A stretch of 64,000 nucleotides of DNA, taken from assembly GCA_922989275.2 (NCBI GenBank), contig OV277870.1:26246742-26310741 (forward strand), read 5' to 3'. The notes beneath the pieces are model-generated. The model saw only the letters and a program-made list of their open reading frames with translations. It ran no database searches and was not told the origin of the DNA. Shown piece after piece: positions 1 through 10,513 of this stretch. The position numbers were made by a program, and so were the translations under genes. Position 1 is the stretch's first letter. Each line of letters opens with the position of its first letter. Source of the stretch: Gari tellinella (lineage: Eukaryota; Mollusca; Bivalvia; Cardiida; Psammobiidae).

Positions 1-700
1 TTAGGGAATAATAAAGTAGAAGTAGAAGTAGAAGATACATGTATGTAAATTACGATTTTCAGGAATCTTACATTTTAGCCGCTTATGCGGGGGGTTTTCT
101 CTGCGGATGAAACAATGTTCGAGTTTATATAATCGTTCAACATACCACAAGTTTCATTAGGTGTTAGTTCCTTTTAAATCAGATAGCGCACAACAGACGG
201 TTTTCAACTTTCTATCGTTTTTCTGACTCTTCCATGCTAAGATTTTGACATTTTGTTGCGAGGTTTTCAACCAAAACACTTTTCGGAGAACTTGGATTTT
301 ATCGTGGTTCCATATATCAATGAAGATATAGATGTATATGGGTGTGCAGTAACCTCCCTTTTCTAACGGTGCGCAAGTAAACAATTACCATACGATGAAA
401 CGAAGCTTCATTACGAGACCGCCAATCAATAACATTTGACTTATTTGCAAATCTCGGTATGACAAAAACTCGGCTTTTGAATTGATACACACGTCCCCGG
501 GAATTCTCGCGTACACAGTACTTCAATATTTTGAAATTAACGCGTACACGGTCAAAACGTTCGCGTATTTCACTGAGTACGCGGGCTTATCTGTAGCCCT
601 GAAGTCTAGTCAATTTTTGACTATTATTGACTTGAACAATATCTTTTATAATTTCTAAATGGAGCCCTTAAGGAGCCCTCTAATCAGGGTCTACACTGTT
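1..700. other. Intergenic or intronic AT-rich DNA, no gene seen
   Basis: No convincing exon on either strand. Positions 14-35 hold a short AGTAGA-type microsatellite. Around 585-605 there is a scrap of the 'CTTATCTG.AGCCCTG' end of the hAT-like family, and 655-706 is a half-hairpin of the 'ctgatcagggtctacactgtttgcat' family. The first exons of the FAM151 gene should lie upstream of this window; none was recognised here. Confidence 0.5.
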
Positions 701-714
701 TGCATGGGACAATT

Positions 715-893
715 TCATGAATATGAATATTTACCATAAGAAATATTTTCTATATTCTTGTTAGCTAACAGTAGCTTAAAGCAGGCTGAAAGTAAGGCAG
801 AATGTGCCTTAAGGCACAAGGTGCATTCTGCTTTACTTTAAACCTGCTTTAAGTGGTCACCTGTATTCTAAACTAGCATCAGACTATGGGGTA
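715..893 (+). mobile_element. Hairpin MITE family A, left end truncated
   Basis: Central hairpin at about 771-852 (cttaaagcaggctgaaagta and its complement) followed by the right end 'actatggggta'. The left TTAA end is missing. The apex carries an extra 'aggcaca' compared with other copies. Confidence 0.75.
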
Positions 894-931
894 AAAAAAG
901 GAGTAAAAAGGTATATTTATTGGATAAAGGG

Positions 932-1183
932 TTAACCCATTACCCCATAAATACGCCCTTTACGCTCTAATTTATTCCTCCACGGAAGAAAATAGTTCCA
1001 ATATACAGTAATAGCTATTGTATCAACAGAAATATGTTCTATATAATTCTTGCAGATGTTAGCTTAAAGCAGGCTGAAATTAAAGCAGAATGCGCCTTAT
1101 GGCACATTCTGCTTTAATTTCAACCTGCTTTAAGTAGTAACCTATCATCAATACTTGAAATAGGCTATGGGGTAATGGGTTAA
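932..1183 (+). mobile_element. Hairpin MITE family A, full length, TTAA-flanked
   Basis: Complete 252-bp copy. The ends are TTAACCCATTACCCCATA and the reverse complement TATGGGGTAATGGGTTAA, so the target duplication is TTAA and the terminal repeats begin CCC, as in piggyBac-type elements. The centre (1070-1134) is a hairpin of about 30-bp arms around 'gcgccttatggcac'. No coding capacity. Both arms share a T/A change relative to other copies. Confidence 0.85.
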
Positions 1184-1236
1184 ACAATACCAGGGCAATA
1201 CCTGGGCTCTGCAGAAATCTCGTGTTTTATTTACAG

Positions 1237-1361
1237 GTGATACAATGATGGTGGAGGGTGATATCAGACTGGACCCCAGCACTAACATTCCTATAATGGC
1301 TCATGACCTAGGGGACAATAATAACCTCACCTTCTCACAGTGGCTAGAGGAGATCATTAAG
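1237..1361 (+). CDS. FAM151B: FAM151/menorin-family protein, internal exon
   Basis: This 125-nt exon follows the acceptor ttttatttacag (phase 1) and ends at AAG|gtttgt (phase 0). It encodes GDTMMVEGDIRLD... through ...IPIMAHD... to ...FSQWLEEIIK, the conserved core of the FAM151 (DUF2181) domain. The family is related in fold to GDPD/PLC-type phosphodiesterases; the E-x-D and HD residues in VEGD and IMAHD sit where that fold binds metal and catalyses, but enzymatic activity is not established by sequence. Joined to the exon at 3274 it gives a continuous domain. One domain only, so more like FAM151B than the two-domain FAM151A. Earlier exons lie outside the window. This is the only copy of the exon array with a proper polypyrimidine tract and a complete 5' part. 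Confidence 0.85.
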
Positions 1362-1394
1362 GTTTGTACTCATAATGTAATGTAATAATGTGGG

Positions 1395-2329
1395 GTGAAA
1401 TTAGGCTGGACCCCAGCACTAACATTCCTATAATGGCTCATGACCTAGGGGACAATAATAACCTCACCTTCTCACAGTGGCTAGAGGAGATCATTAAGGT
1501 TTGTACTCATAATGTAATGTAATAATTAATGGACGGTGGTATCAGGCTGGACCCCAGCACTAACATTCCTATAATGGCTCATGACCTAGGGGACAATAAT
1601 AACCTCACATTCTCACAGTGGCTAGAGGAGATCATTAAGGTTTGTACTCATAATGTAATGTAATAATGTGGGGAGATATCAGGCTGGACCCCAGCACTAA
1701 CATTCCTATAATGGCTCATGACCTAGGGGACAATAATAACCTCACATTCTCACAGTGGCTAGAGGAGATCATTAAGGTTTGTACTCATAATGTAATGTAA
1801 TAATTAATGGACGGTGGTATCAGGCTGGACCCCAGCACTAACATTCCTATAATGGCTCATGACCTAGGGGACAATAATAACCTCACATTCTCACAGTGGC
1901 TAGAGGAGATCATTAAGGTTTGTACTCATAATGTAATGTAATAATGTGGGGAGATATCAGGCTGGACCCCAGCACTAACATTCCTATAATGGCTCATGAC
2001 CTAGGGGACAATAATAACCTCACATTCTCACAGTGGCTAGAGGAGATCATTAAGGTTTGTACTAATAATGTAATGTAATAATGTGGGGTGAAATTAGGCT
2101 GGACCCCAGCACTAACATTCCTATAATTGCTCATGACCTAGGGGACAATAATAACCTCACATTCTCACAGTGGCTAGAGGAGATCATTAAGGTTTGTACT
2201 AATAATGTAATGTAATAATGTGGGGTGAAATCAGGCTGGACCCCAGCACTAACATTCCTATAATGGCTCATGACCTAGGGGACAATAATAACCTCACATT
2301 CTCACAGTGGCTAGAGGAGATCCTTACGG
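1395..2329 (+). pseudogene. Seven tandem partial copies of the FAM151 exon
   Basis: Following the intact exon, seven further copies begin near 1403, 1544, 1680, 1822, 1959, 2096 and 2233 (spacing 136-142 bp). Each retains the exon from '(g)gctggaccccagcac' to the donor AAG|gtttgt plus about 30 bp of intron, but lacks the first 31 or so exon bases and the polypyrimidine acceptor. Read-through meets a stop (GTA ATG TAA) just after each donor. If 'atcag|g' or 'attag|g' served as acceptor the exon would enter in phase 2, incompatible with the phase-1 upstream and phase-0 downstream boundaries. The last copy has a damaged donor (acg|gttggt). Copies are nearly identical, so the expansion looks recent. 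Confidence 0.85.
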
Positions 2330-2680
2330 TTGGTACAAACACAGCTGTTCAATTTTACAGGTTGCAAATTTAAAGTTCTGCCTTTATGACACATTTTTGG
2401 TGTTCATCATAGTAATTTGTATAGCAACAAGTAAACTCATAGTTTACAAACTGTGTTCCTCTGACGAATATACTGTTGTCCTATGCAAACAGTGTAGATC
2501 CATCACAAAATCCATGGTTTTAAGGCAGATGGAAGCTAAATGCAGGACAAAAAACAATGCAAAAAGTTCCTGCTTGAACCTTCTGCATTGATTTTATCCT
2601 TCATTTTGGAGCAATCCATCTTCCTTTAAAATATTACTAGGTTATGAATTTAATCAATTTATAGTACATGTACATGTATA

Positions 2681-3049
2681 CAGTGCTCCCTCTCTACAGC
2701 GACATCCAATGGGAGACACAGATTGTGTGTGTTGTTCGGAGGGAGTTGTTATAGAGAGGGACAATTAAGAATTGGCTTACATTTGCAAACAGCTTGAATC
2801 CAGATCAGACGCCGCGTAACGTGGCGTCTGATCAGGATTCAAGCTGTTTGTCACTGGTAAATATATGTATTCTATCAAAATATCCACTTATATGTTACTG
2901 TGAGAGAAAACAGCAGACGACAATCTTAAGCAGACGATATTGCAGTAGTAAAATAGTTAGGCTTAATTATCCCGTTAAGGGAATTACGGCGAGTGTCGTT
3001 GTAAGGAGGGAGTCGTTGTTGGGAGGGCCTTTGTAGAGAGGGAGCGCTG
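2681..3049 (+). mobile_element. TA-flanked DNA transposon (Tc1/mariner-like MITE)
   Basis: A 369-bp element in the FAM151 intron, bounded by TA dinucleotides, with terminal inverted repeats CAGTGCTCCCTCTCTAC and CAGCGCTCCCTCTCTAC. A central hairpin at 2791-2853 is built on 'gaatccagatcagacgccgc' and its complement. No transposase. Related copies are at 22974-23286 (reverse) and 50932-52814 (minisatellite-expanded). Confidence 0.75.
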
Positions 3050-3089
3050 TAGTAATATCTCTCTATTATGATCACTAAAATGAAGGCTA

Positions 3090-3203
3090 ATTGATTATAT
3101 GAAAACAGGCGACATCTTAAAGCAAGTTGACAGTTAAACAGAAAACTCTTAAAGGAGTTTTCTGTTTTAACGTCTCTTTACTTTTAGCAGTTACCTGTTG
3201 TAA
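3090..3203. repeat. Hairpin repeat family B
   Basis: Imperfect stem-loop 'cttaaagcaagttgacagtt...aacgtctctttacttttagc' with apex 'actcttaaaggagt'. The same design occurs at 20004-20070 and 23632-23720. Confidence 0.6.
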
Positions 3204-3273
3204 ACAACTAAAATTTAACACTCTTTAGTAGTTGTTATATAGAGGTTTTACTGTACATTTTTTATCGTTTCAG

Positions 3274-3789
3274 GTGGACAAAGGCATGAAACTTGATTGT
3301 AAAGAGTTACAGGCTGTGAAACCTGCACTTGATATTGTCAAGAGCAGGAGAAATGCTATAAAGGGCTCTATCTGGGCAAATGCCGACATATTAGTCGGTC
3401 CTGGAGACAAACCAACAAAGATTCCTGCAGCTGATTTCCTTAATGCTGTCAAAACGTTTCCAGGTGTAACACTTTCTGTAGGCTGGACAACTGTACGGAA
3501 GCCAGCCAACTCTACTTTACATTACACAATGGACCATGTTAGGCAGATGCATGATGGCTGTAAAGACTTACTACAGCCGGTAACATTTCCAATACGTGCT
3601 GAGCAAAGCTTGGATTCCTGGGAGTCTTTTGAATGGTTGTTGGGGCAGTCACGTCTGTATACTTTGACGGTTTGGACTGCCTATGGAGATGATGTTACGA
3701 AATCGGATATGAACGCTTTTAAACAGAAGTTTGAAATGTCTCAAGTGTACTTCGATCTGCCAAAGGAGTTGAGACCAGACTTTGCATAG
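3274..3789 (+). CDS. FAM151B: FAM151/menorin-family protein, terminal exon
   Basis: Terminal exon, 171 codons and stop, entered in phase 0 at cgtttcag|GTG. The start VDKGMKLDCKELQAVKPAL continues directly from ...WLEEIIK, reproducing the family's 'KGIKLDFK' strand. Later family landmarks are IWANADILVGPG (near residues 28-39 of this exon), a proline/aspartate stretch, VTLSVGWTT, LQPVTFPIRA, LYTLTVWT and a C-terminal QVYFDLPKEL. The domain is complete from this exon and the 1237 exon except for its N-terminal strand. The stop TAG is at 3787-3789; the 3' UTR is interrupted within about 20 bp by a TTAA-flanked hairpin element. In C. elegans the relative menorin acts in dendrite patterning; the role here is inferred only from family. 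Confidence 0.9.
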   Translation: MDKGMKLDCKELQAVKPALDIVKSRRNAIKGSIWANADILVGPGDKPTKIPAADFLNAVKTFPGVTLSVGWTTVRKPANSTLHYTMDHVRQMHDGCKDLLQPVTFPIRAEQSLDSWESFEWLLGQSRLYTLTVWTAYGDDVTKSDMNAFKQKFEMSQVYFDLPKELRPDFA

Positions 3790-3808
3790 AATACTAACAC
3801 AATGCTCT

Positions 3809-4059
3809 TTAACTCTTTCCTCCCTGAAACTTTAAATGGAAAATTCCAGTTTCCATTTTAGTCTAGTCCATTTCTGACTTTTAAGGGATGTTTTTGTCAA
3901 TGTTTTGTATTATGACAAACAGTGAAGACCCAGATCAGAGGGCTCCTTATGGAGCCCTCTGATCTGGGTATTCACTTTTTGCATAGGACTTGTGTACTGT
4001 TCACATGTACACTGGTTGAAAAGGACGCCTATTGGCGGGCCTAGGGTTCAAATGGTTAA
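3809..4059 (+). mobile_element. Hairpin MITE family C, full length, TTAA-flanked
   Basis: Ends TTAACTCTTTCCTCCC and CAAATGGTTAA with a central hairpin at 3925-3975 ('cccagatcagagggctcc' and complement). Lies in the FAM151 3' flank. Its right TTAA is shared with the next element. A near-identical copy is at 27336-27585. Confidence 0.75.
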
Positions 4060-4215
4060 CCTATTACTCTATAGTTACACATTTTAACACCTAAATTATT
4101 CCTCCACTAAAGAAAAGAATTCCAATTTATACAGCCATGAATATTTATCATAAGAAGTTTTTTCTATATTGTAGCAGGTGGTAGCTAATAAATCAAGCTG
4201 AAGGCCGGAGGAATA
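4056..4215 (+). mobile_element. Left part of a family A MITE
   Basis: Begins TTAACCTATTACTCTATA, sharing TTAA with the family C copy, and follows the family A left half ('attcctccactaaagaaaag...gaatatttatcataagaa') up to the hairpin, then diverges. Confidence 0.6.
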
Positions 4216-4540
4216 TACCATATACATGTAGATTACGTGATAAATGTACATGTATGTACACTTTTATGCCAAGTGCTTTTATATGTTTAATTTAATATTG
4301 AATTTCTCTTTATTGCATAAAACATACATCGTATGCTTATAGCATATCAATATTTTATTTTGCTTGTTGACAATTAGAAATATATGCCATACCCCTCACG
4401 AATAGCTTAACTCAGGATGAAAGTAAAGCAACTATGCAAAATGAAAACGGTACATGCTGTATATTACATGATAAATGTATGCTTTTTTTGCCATTTTATA
4501 CATGTATGTAAATGCTTTATATATAATATACTATATACAT

Positions 4541-4670
4541 ATCACATGTCTGACAGGGTGACAGTAAAATTGTCAACTTTCGGGAAAATACTGTCGACTG
4601 AGGCAAAGCCCAGGTTGACTAATTTTCCGAAAGTTGATAATTTTACTGTCACCCTGTCAGACATGTGATA
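4541..4670. repeat. Long foldback, arms about 52 bp
   Basis: Left arm 'atcacatgtctgacagggtg' onward and right arm 'caccctgtcagacatgtgat' pair over about 50 bp with few mismatches around an unpaired centre near 4600-4615. Not matched to another family in the window. Confidence 0.75.
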
Positions 4671-4679
4671 TTTATTTTA

Positions 4680-5250
4680 TTATACCGAAATATTTGGCTT
4701 TAGCCAGGAAATCTGTATCTTTCCTAAAGCTGGCTTGAATCATGAATGTAACTTTTTATATATGAAAAAAGCATTTTGAAGGAATTATACAAACACTAAC
4801 CTGTATCTTCCTATTATATAAAATAACAGGCTACTGTTTATTTGCATCATTTAGTCAACTGAAAAGTTCAAACTGCTTCAATTTATAGATCAAAGTTTAA
4901 ACGTTGTCTAAAGTAACGTTTTGATTCGTTAACATTGATTTGACATCATTTTCGGTTTGACGTAATTTCCGACATTCCGTTACCTATGGTAACGGGCGAC
5001 AGTACTTTTTAAACAGTATTTTTTTCCCGCTGGGTCCGACAGTATTTTTATGTCACAGTGGCCTATGGGAAAATTAACATTGTAAATTACATTGAGGTAT
5101 AATAAATATCAATATTTTATTTTGTTTGTTAAATAATATAATTATACATGTATACAGTAAAAAAAAAACCTAAAACAATTGCTCAACTTATTATTAAGGC
5201 TAATAGATAATATGAAAGACAGGTAACAGCTTCAAGCATGATAAAAGTAA
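4680..5250. other. AT-rich DNA, nothing recognised
   Basis: No exon, no repeat family recognised. A/T runs such as 5158-5168. Confidence 0.4.
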
Positions 5251-5251
5251 A

Positions 5252-5735
5252 CAAGAGGGCCATGGCCCTAAATTCGCTCACCTGAGGACATTGAAGTTTG
5301 TACCTAAGTTGACTGGGCAAGACAACATTTTAGTATAGCTATAAATGGAGTTATCTTCCGGACAAGAAAACATGACAAAAGTGAATTTTGTTGCCAAGCT
5401 TATGACCCTTATCCATGACACATCCTCTTATCAAGCTATTTCCATTTCCGGTAAATGATAATTATTTCACTAGCGTCGGCAGAACTGGAGTTATTTTCCT
5501 GACAATAAAATATGACAAAGGGGAAAAACAAAATATTGCTGCCCTTGTGCATGGCATTTTCTCTCATCAGTTTCTTTCCGTACATAAAATTTCATTACAA
5601 TAGCATCAGTAGAACTGGAGTTGTCTTCTTGACAAGAAAATATGACAAAGGGAAATAACTCAAAAAACAATGATGTCAGAGTTATGGCCTTTGCAAATGG
5701 CACTTCCTCTCATAAGGCTCTTTCCAAATAGGCAA
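5252..5735 (+). repeat. Mollusc-type interspersed repeat, 5' part
   Basis: Starts 'aacaagagggccatggccct' with 'gctcacctgag', followed by three imperfect ~85-110 bp internal repeats of 'agaactggagttattttcctgacaa'. The matching 3' terminus (tandem ggacggacag and 'gagcctttggctcaggtgag') is at about 7970-8072, so family A copies and other DNA now separate the two ends. Confidence 0.55.
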
Positions 5736-5745
5736 TTTCATTTTA

Positions 5746-5912
5746 CCCATTACCCCATAGCCTGTTTCTAGTTTTGAAAATAGGACATAAAGCAGGTTGA
5801 AAGTAAAGCAGAATGGGTCTTAATGCACACTTTGCTTTACTTTCAAACTGCTTTAAGCTACCATCTACTAGGATATAGAAACTTATTTCGCATCTTACAT
5901 TTTCATGACTGT
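5746..5912 (-). mobile_element. Hairpin MITE family A, reverse, truncated
   Basis: Reads 'acccattaccccatagcctg', then hairpin 5790-5862, then stops where the next family A copy begins at TTAA 5913. Confidence 0.7.
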
Positions 5913-6048
5913 TTAACCCTTTCCCCCATAGAAGCGCCTTTTAGCGCATTCAGTATATTCTTGCTCTGAAGAAAATAGTTCCAATTTATACATTCATAAA
6001 TATGTATAATACAAAATATTTTCTATATTCTAGCAGATGATAGCTTAA

Positions 6049-6585
6049 AGGGACTCGCAACCGGATGGTGTACTTGTCAAAATAAAATAAAATACTCAAA
6101 TAAAAGCAAATTTGTGGCATTATTTGGCTTCTGACATTAAAAAAATATGATCAGTCCAAAAAAAGTCTCAAGAATCGTCACCGAATCTTAGATTTTTAGA
6201 TATTTTCCATCGTTTTTCTATACCGACTAGTAGACGGTATAGTTGTTGTTGTTGCTTCTCTACACGGGCTCAGACATAAACACGAGCCGAATTACGAAGT
6301 TGTATGCACTTTCGATCGCTACACATTGAAATACGTTAAATCGATCCGAGATAAACGGATAGTTCCGTGGTCCATTGGTCTAAGCGGTTTCCCCTATTTT
6401 GCCTTCTGTCCGCCAATGCCGGGCCCCGGGTTCGAATCCCACCAGAGACCAATATTTTTTTTATTGAAATACGTTTTTTTTAAACAGAATTTCTTATCCT
6501 AAACTAATTCTTTACCATTTATATAAGCGTTTGACACATATTTACAAATTACTATTTTTAATGCACCATCTGGTTGCGAGTCGCT
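6049..6585. mobile_element. TTAA-flanked non-autonomous element with tRNA-like core
   Basis: 537-bp insert flanked by TTAA at 6045-6048 and 6586-6589. Terminal inverted repeats are AGGGACTCGCAACCGGATGG and AGCGACTCGCAACCAGATGG. The TTAA target and inverted ends suggest mobilisation by a piggyBac-type transposase supplied elsewhere. No ORF of note. Confidence 0.75.
6361..6452 (+). other. tRNA-like sequence with A and B boxes
   Basis: Contains an A-box match 'tggtctaagcgg' and a perfect B-box 'ggttcgaatcc' spaced like a class II (Leu/Ser-size) tRNA. The acceptor and T stems do not pair properly, so this is a tRNA pseudogene or SINE head, carried inside the TTAA element rather than a functional tRNA gene. 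Confidence 0.55.
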
Positions 6586-6711
6586 TTAAAGCAGGCTGAA
6601 AGTAAAGCAGAATGCGCTTAAAGCGCATTCTGCTTTACTTTCAACCTGTTTTAAGTGGACACCTACATTCAATACTAGAGATATGCTATGGGGGAAAGGG
6701 TTAAAGGGGGA

Positions 6712-6778
6712 TTATTTTCTTAAGTAGAGGAATAAATCAAAGGCCTAAAAATGCACATTTATGGGGTAATGGGTTAAC
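6712..6778 (-). mobile_element. Family A MITE end fragment
   Basis: Reverse-oriented left end ('agtagaggaataaatc...gcacatttatggggtaatgggttaa'). Confidence 0.6.
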
Positions 6779-7145
6779 AAACGTCAGTATTTATTGGGGG
6801 AAAGGGTTGAATCCTGGACAAGAAAAAATGACAAGACATGCAGATAACTGTGACAAAACCAATATTAAACATATGTATAAATATGGCATAAGACATAATT
6901 ACATAACTGTCAGTGGATCACGTCCAGATCCAGTACTCTAAGTATGAAGCAGACTGAACCATTTCTAAACTTTAGCAGACAACATGTTCAGTTCTGTTGG
7001 CCTGATCACTGAGGTCAAATATTATGCAAGAGTACCGTAGCATTAGCAGCACTGCTGCTGGGAACTTACCCTTACCAGACTGAAATGATGTCTGCTAAAT
7101 ACCTTCTGTATGTGAAAAATGTACAATTTTTTTTTTTTAGAAAAT

Positions 7146-7240
7146 GTTAAGTTGGTAAATGAGTGGCAAATAGTTTGGATCCAGATTAGATGCAGCATTA
7201 TGTTGCATCTGATCTGGATCCAAACTGTTTGCAAATATTG
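7146..7240. repeat. Hairpin, 'gatcagacgcc' family D
   Basis: Inverted repeat 'gcaaatagtttggatccaga' versus 'tctggatccaaactgtttgc' around 'gcagcattatgttgc'. Confidence 0.7.
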
Positions 7241-7969
7241 GTTATTTGCCCATAGTATATTAAGGGTAACTCAGGTAAATACAGTTCTGCTTAAATCAAA
7301 AATACTGTGAAACCTGCCTAGAGCAGCACTTAAACTGTGCAGGGTGGTGTCAAATGTGACTCTAGGGATTTCATTTTAACAAACTATAGAGGGATCCACC
7401 AGGAAATTCTACTGTACAAATATCAAAGCTTAGGGCCTAGTAGTTTTGGGCAAAAAGATTTTTTAAAGATTTTTGCTTTTTTGCTTTTTCAAGCAGAGTT
7501 TGTGCTTTTTTTCCTTTTTTTTGAACAACTTCTGTAGAGAAGCATCCAAGGAACATCATGAGCAGTTTGAACTCTCCCTACAATCGGCGGGTTTCAGAGG
7601 AGATGTCGTTTGAAGTAAATGTGAACGGACGGACCCACATTCGCTGCTAATGTGGTATTTTTCTTAAGGGGTAATATTTTTCCCGAAAAGCACTCTATGT
7701 GGGACCAAAAAACCTCAAAAAACCTTATGGGGTACCACATTTTCTTCTTTTTACATATAGTGCTTATGGGGTACATGAGTCCGTCCTGAAATCCGTCCAG
7801 ATATTGGTCCATGACTTTTGTGGTACTTTCTTACAAACCATTCCAGGTACAACATTAGGGTACCCTGAACACAAATACAATAAAATATATATGTGATATA
7901 CCACATAAGTAAAAAATACCACTTAAGTACCGACTGGACACAAATGGTACCACATATAGTACCAAATGT

Positions 7970-8072
7970 AAACACGGACAGACGGACAGATGGACAGACG
8001 GACGGACAGACGTACTACGGACGGTGAGCGGTCACAATAGCTCACCTTGAGCCTTTGGCTCAGGTGAGCTAA
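7970..8072 (+). repeat. Mollusc-type interspersed repeat, 3' terminus
   Basis: Tandem ggacggacag/ggacagacgg units followed by 'gctcaccttgagcctttggc' and 'tcaggtgagctaaaa', the 3' end typical of the 'acaagagggcc' family. Confidence 0.6.
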
Positions 8073-8354
8073 AAAAAAGCTCCTAAAGGAGCTTTCTATT
8101 GTACTTTCACCATGCTTAAGCAGCCATCTTTCTTAAACACAAAATAGTAAACTTAATTAAATGTCTGTTAAACATGTAGAAGGTTTTTACTCTATATACA
8201 TAATGTTGTGTTTTAAAGGTTCATGGGTCAGGGTATTTGTTAAAATATTATTGTATTGTTTTATCAGTTACAAGTTTTATATTGTTGAGAGTGCTTACGA
8301 ACCAACCCATCGAATCCTGGCAACAAGTGTAGCCTTCCCTTACAAATGGTGTAC

Positions 8355-8605
8355 TTAACCCATTACCCTATAGCCTGTTTCTAGTTTTTAAAATAGGTGA
8401 CCACTTAAAGCAGGTTGAAAGTAAAGCAGAATGCGCCTAAAGGCACATTCTGCTTTACTTTCAACCAGCTTTAAGCTAAAATCTTCTAAAATACAAAAAA
8501 TATTTTTTATCGTACATATCTATTACTGATAAATTGGAACTATTTTCTTCAGTGGAGAATTAAATTAATGGCGTATAAAGGCGTCTTTATGGTGTAATGG
8601 GTTAA
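8355..8605 (-). mobile_element. Hairpin MITE family A, full length, reverse
   Basis: TTAACCCATTACCCTATA at 8355 and TATGGTGTAATGGGTTAA ending 8605; hairpin 8404-8474 with apex 'cgcctaaaggca'. Confidence 0.8.
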
Positions 8606-8669
8606 AGTACTAATTAAAAGTGAGTTTGTCCTATGCAAACCTTGCAAACTCTTCACTCTCAATGACTCT

Positions 8670-8970
8670 TTAAAGCATGTTTGCAAAAAGTTTGGGTCCT
8701 GATCAGACCCTGGTAACACGGCGTCTGATCAGGGCCTGAGGTTATAAAACTTGAAACAAACTCTCTGCTCAAAACTCAGAATTTTTCTCAACTCATAATT
8801 CTTTGGCAACCATTTTAAATATAACGAGTATTTGCATACATAACTCTAAGGTAACAATATATCCAAATGAGGTTACTGAAATCAGTTAAAGCATGTTTTG
8901 TAAAAACAAGAGCATGTAATCAAATCTGAGTTTTGAGCTCAGAGTTTGTTTTCAGTTTTATAACCTCGGG
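8670..8970. repeat. Degenerate hairpin pair (family D core and 'ggttataaa' arms)
   Basis: 8680-8740 is a partial 'tttgggtcctgatcagaccc' hairpin. 'gggcctgaggttataaaact' (8730) and 'gttttataacctcgggccct' (8955) form an outer inverted repeat with 'ctctgctcaaaactcagaat' facing 'ttgagctcagagtttg' inside. Related to the foldbacks at 13848 and 14849. Confidence 0.5.
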
Positions 8971-9142
8971 CCCTAGACAATCTAACCTATCTTAAATATT
9001 TGAAATAAGCTATGTGGTTATGATGAATATAGTCATTGATAGGGTTGAAAGTGCCTTTTTTCTTATTTGCTCCAACACATCTCTTTTACCATTCATTGGT
9101 TTAAGTGCCATAACCTTAAAAACATTTTTGTAAGCGGGTCAG

Positions 9143-9394
9143 TTAGCCCATTACACCATAAATGTGCCTTTTTAAAACTTTGTTTTATTCATACACTGAA
9201 GAAAATAGTTCCACTTTATACATTCATGAATATGTATCAGCAGAAATATTTTGTATATTCTAACAGATGATAGCTTAAAGCAGGTAAAAAGTAAAGCAGA
9301 ATGTGCCTTAAGGCACATTCTGCTTTACTTTCAACCTGTTTCAAGTGGTCTGCTATATTTCATACTAGAAACAAGCTATGGGGTAATGGGTTAA
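9143..9394 (+). mobile_element. Hairpin MITE family A, full length
   Basis: Left end TTAGCCCATTACACCATA (TTAA mutated), right end TATGGGGTAATGGGTTAA. Hairpin 9278-9346 with apex 'gtgccttaaggcac'. Confidence 0.8.
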
Positions 9395-9721
9395 CATATA
9401 CATGTAAAATTGTTATAATAGATCTATATTAATACATTTTGTCTTACTATTATACTATATTAGATCTAATGGTATTTTGTTATTTCATCACCTACAAGTG
9501 TGTCAGTAAATATATACACCAATATAGTTAAATTTATACATTTGTCATATTGTCACCTATTTTTAAGTAAAAGAAAATACGTATTTAACATATTGTTCAT
9601 CTTTCTTTCCTATCAATTTTGCATGCCATAAGCTTAATTGTGATAATTGCAACCGTATGTAATCAAAGTCACCAAATTTTCAGTTTTCTCTAAACTCATT
9701 ACTCCATAGATACTCTTTTAT

Positions 9722-10133
9722 CACATAATTTGCGGTCTGGGAGTTGCTTAAAGCAATTGTATAAATATCGTAATCCACTAGTGGAATATCGTTTTTTGGG
9801 CTACGGCTCAACTTGTTCGTCCACAAGCCCTGTATGTAGCGGGACGCCAGATGACGTCATTTACTATGACGTTAACGTAAACAACGTAACGTTTTGGTGG
9901 AAATTCTATATAACAGAGGGTCTTCAAACTACGACTTCAATCAATTTAATAGGTGCTTAAACTTGTTATGTGATAAATAGAATCTCATATTTGTGCTCAA
10001 TATTTATCTTTTTTAATAAACTCATTGACTAAAATGAATATGACGCTCGCCAAGGCTCGCATCATATTATTTTAGTCAACTCGTTTATTAAAAATGATAA
10101 ATAATGAGCACTCATGCGATTTCCTCTATTTAA
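9722..10133 (+). mobile_element. ~410-bp repeat family F, copy 1
   Basis: The unit runs from 'cacataatttgcggtctggg' through 'gatgacgtcatttactatga' to 'atgagcactcatgcg'. The last 130 bp form a foldback (9998-10122: 'gctcaatatttatctttttaataaactc' facing its complement). A second copy lies in reverse at 24825-25230, partial copies at 39612-39790 and a diverged relative at 54479-54660. The interior contains a CRE-like TGACGTCA. No ORF conserved between copies. Confidence 0.75.
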
Positions 10134-10135
10134 TT

Positions 10136-10338
10136 TATTTTAACACTGAAGAAAATAGTTCCTCTTTATACAGTTAAGAATAGGTACCATAAGAAATATT
10201 TTCTATATCCTAGCAATTGGTAGCTTAAAGCAGGCTGAAACTAAAGCAGAATATGCCTAAAGGTGCATTCTGTCTTACTTTCAACCTGCTTTAAGTTGCC
10301 ACCTTTAATACTAGAAAAAGGCTATGGGGAAATAGGTA
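10136..10338 (+). mobile_element. Family A MITE, left end truncated
   Basis: Begins inside the left half and ends 'ggctatggggaaatagg'; hairpin 10223-10295 is mismatched in both arms. Confidence 0.7.
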
Positions 10339-10478
10339 AAACAGGAATATGTCAGGAGGCAGCAAAAAACTTCTACCATTCTTTATCTGGACAGAGATAT
10401 ATTGAAACGGATTTATTTGAGGAATTCCGAATGAGAAGTCTTACCATCAACACTACAGATAAATGGGCATATCCATTT

Positions 10479-10483
<5 letters not shown>

Positions 10484-10513
<30 letters not shown>
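10484..10513. repeat. Homopolymer C30
   Basis: Thirty consecutive C. Length may be inexact in the assembly. Confidence 0.8.

Larger units (their letters stand above)
5913..6704 (+). mobile_element. Hairpin MITE family A variant, interrupted by a second TTAA element
   Basis: Ends TTAACCCTTTCCCCCATA (5913) and TATGGGGGAAAGGGTTAA (to 6704). The hairpin base 'agcTTAAag' is split at 6045-6048 by the element at 6049-6585; the rest of the hairpin resumes at 6590. Confidence 0.75.

Noticed and set aside
1395..2329. Mutually exclusive exons of FAM151 like those of some insect genes
   Set aside because: Copies lack acceptors and are in the wrong phase to replace the first exon.
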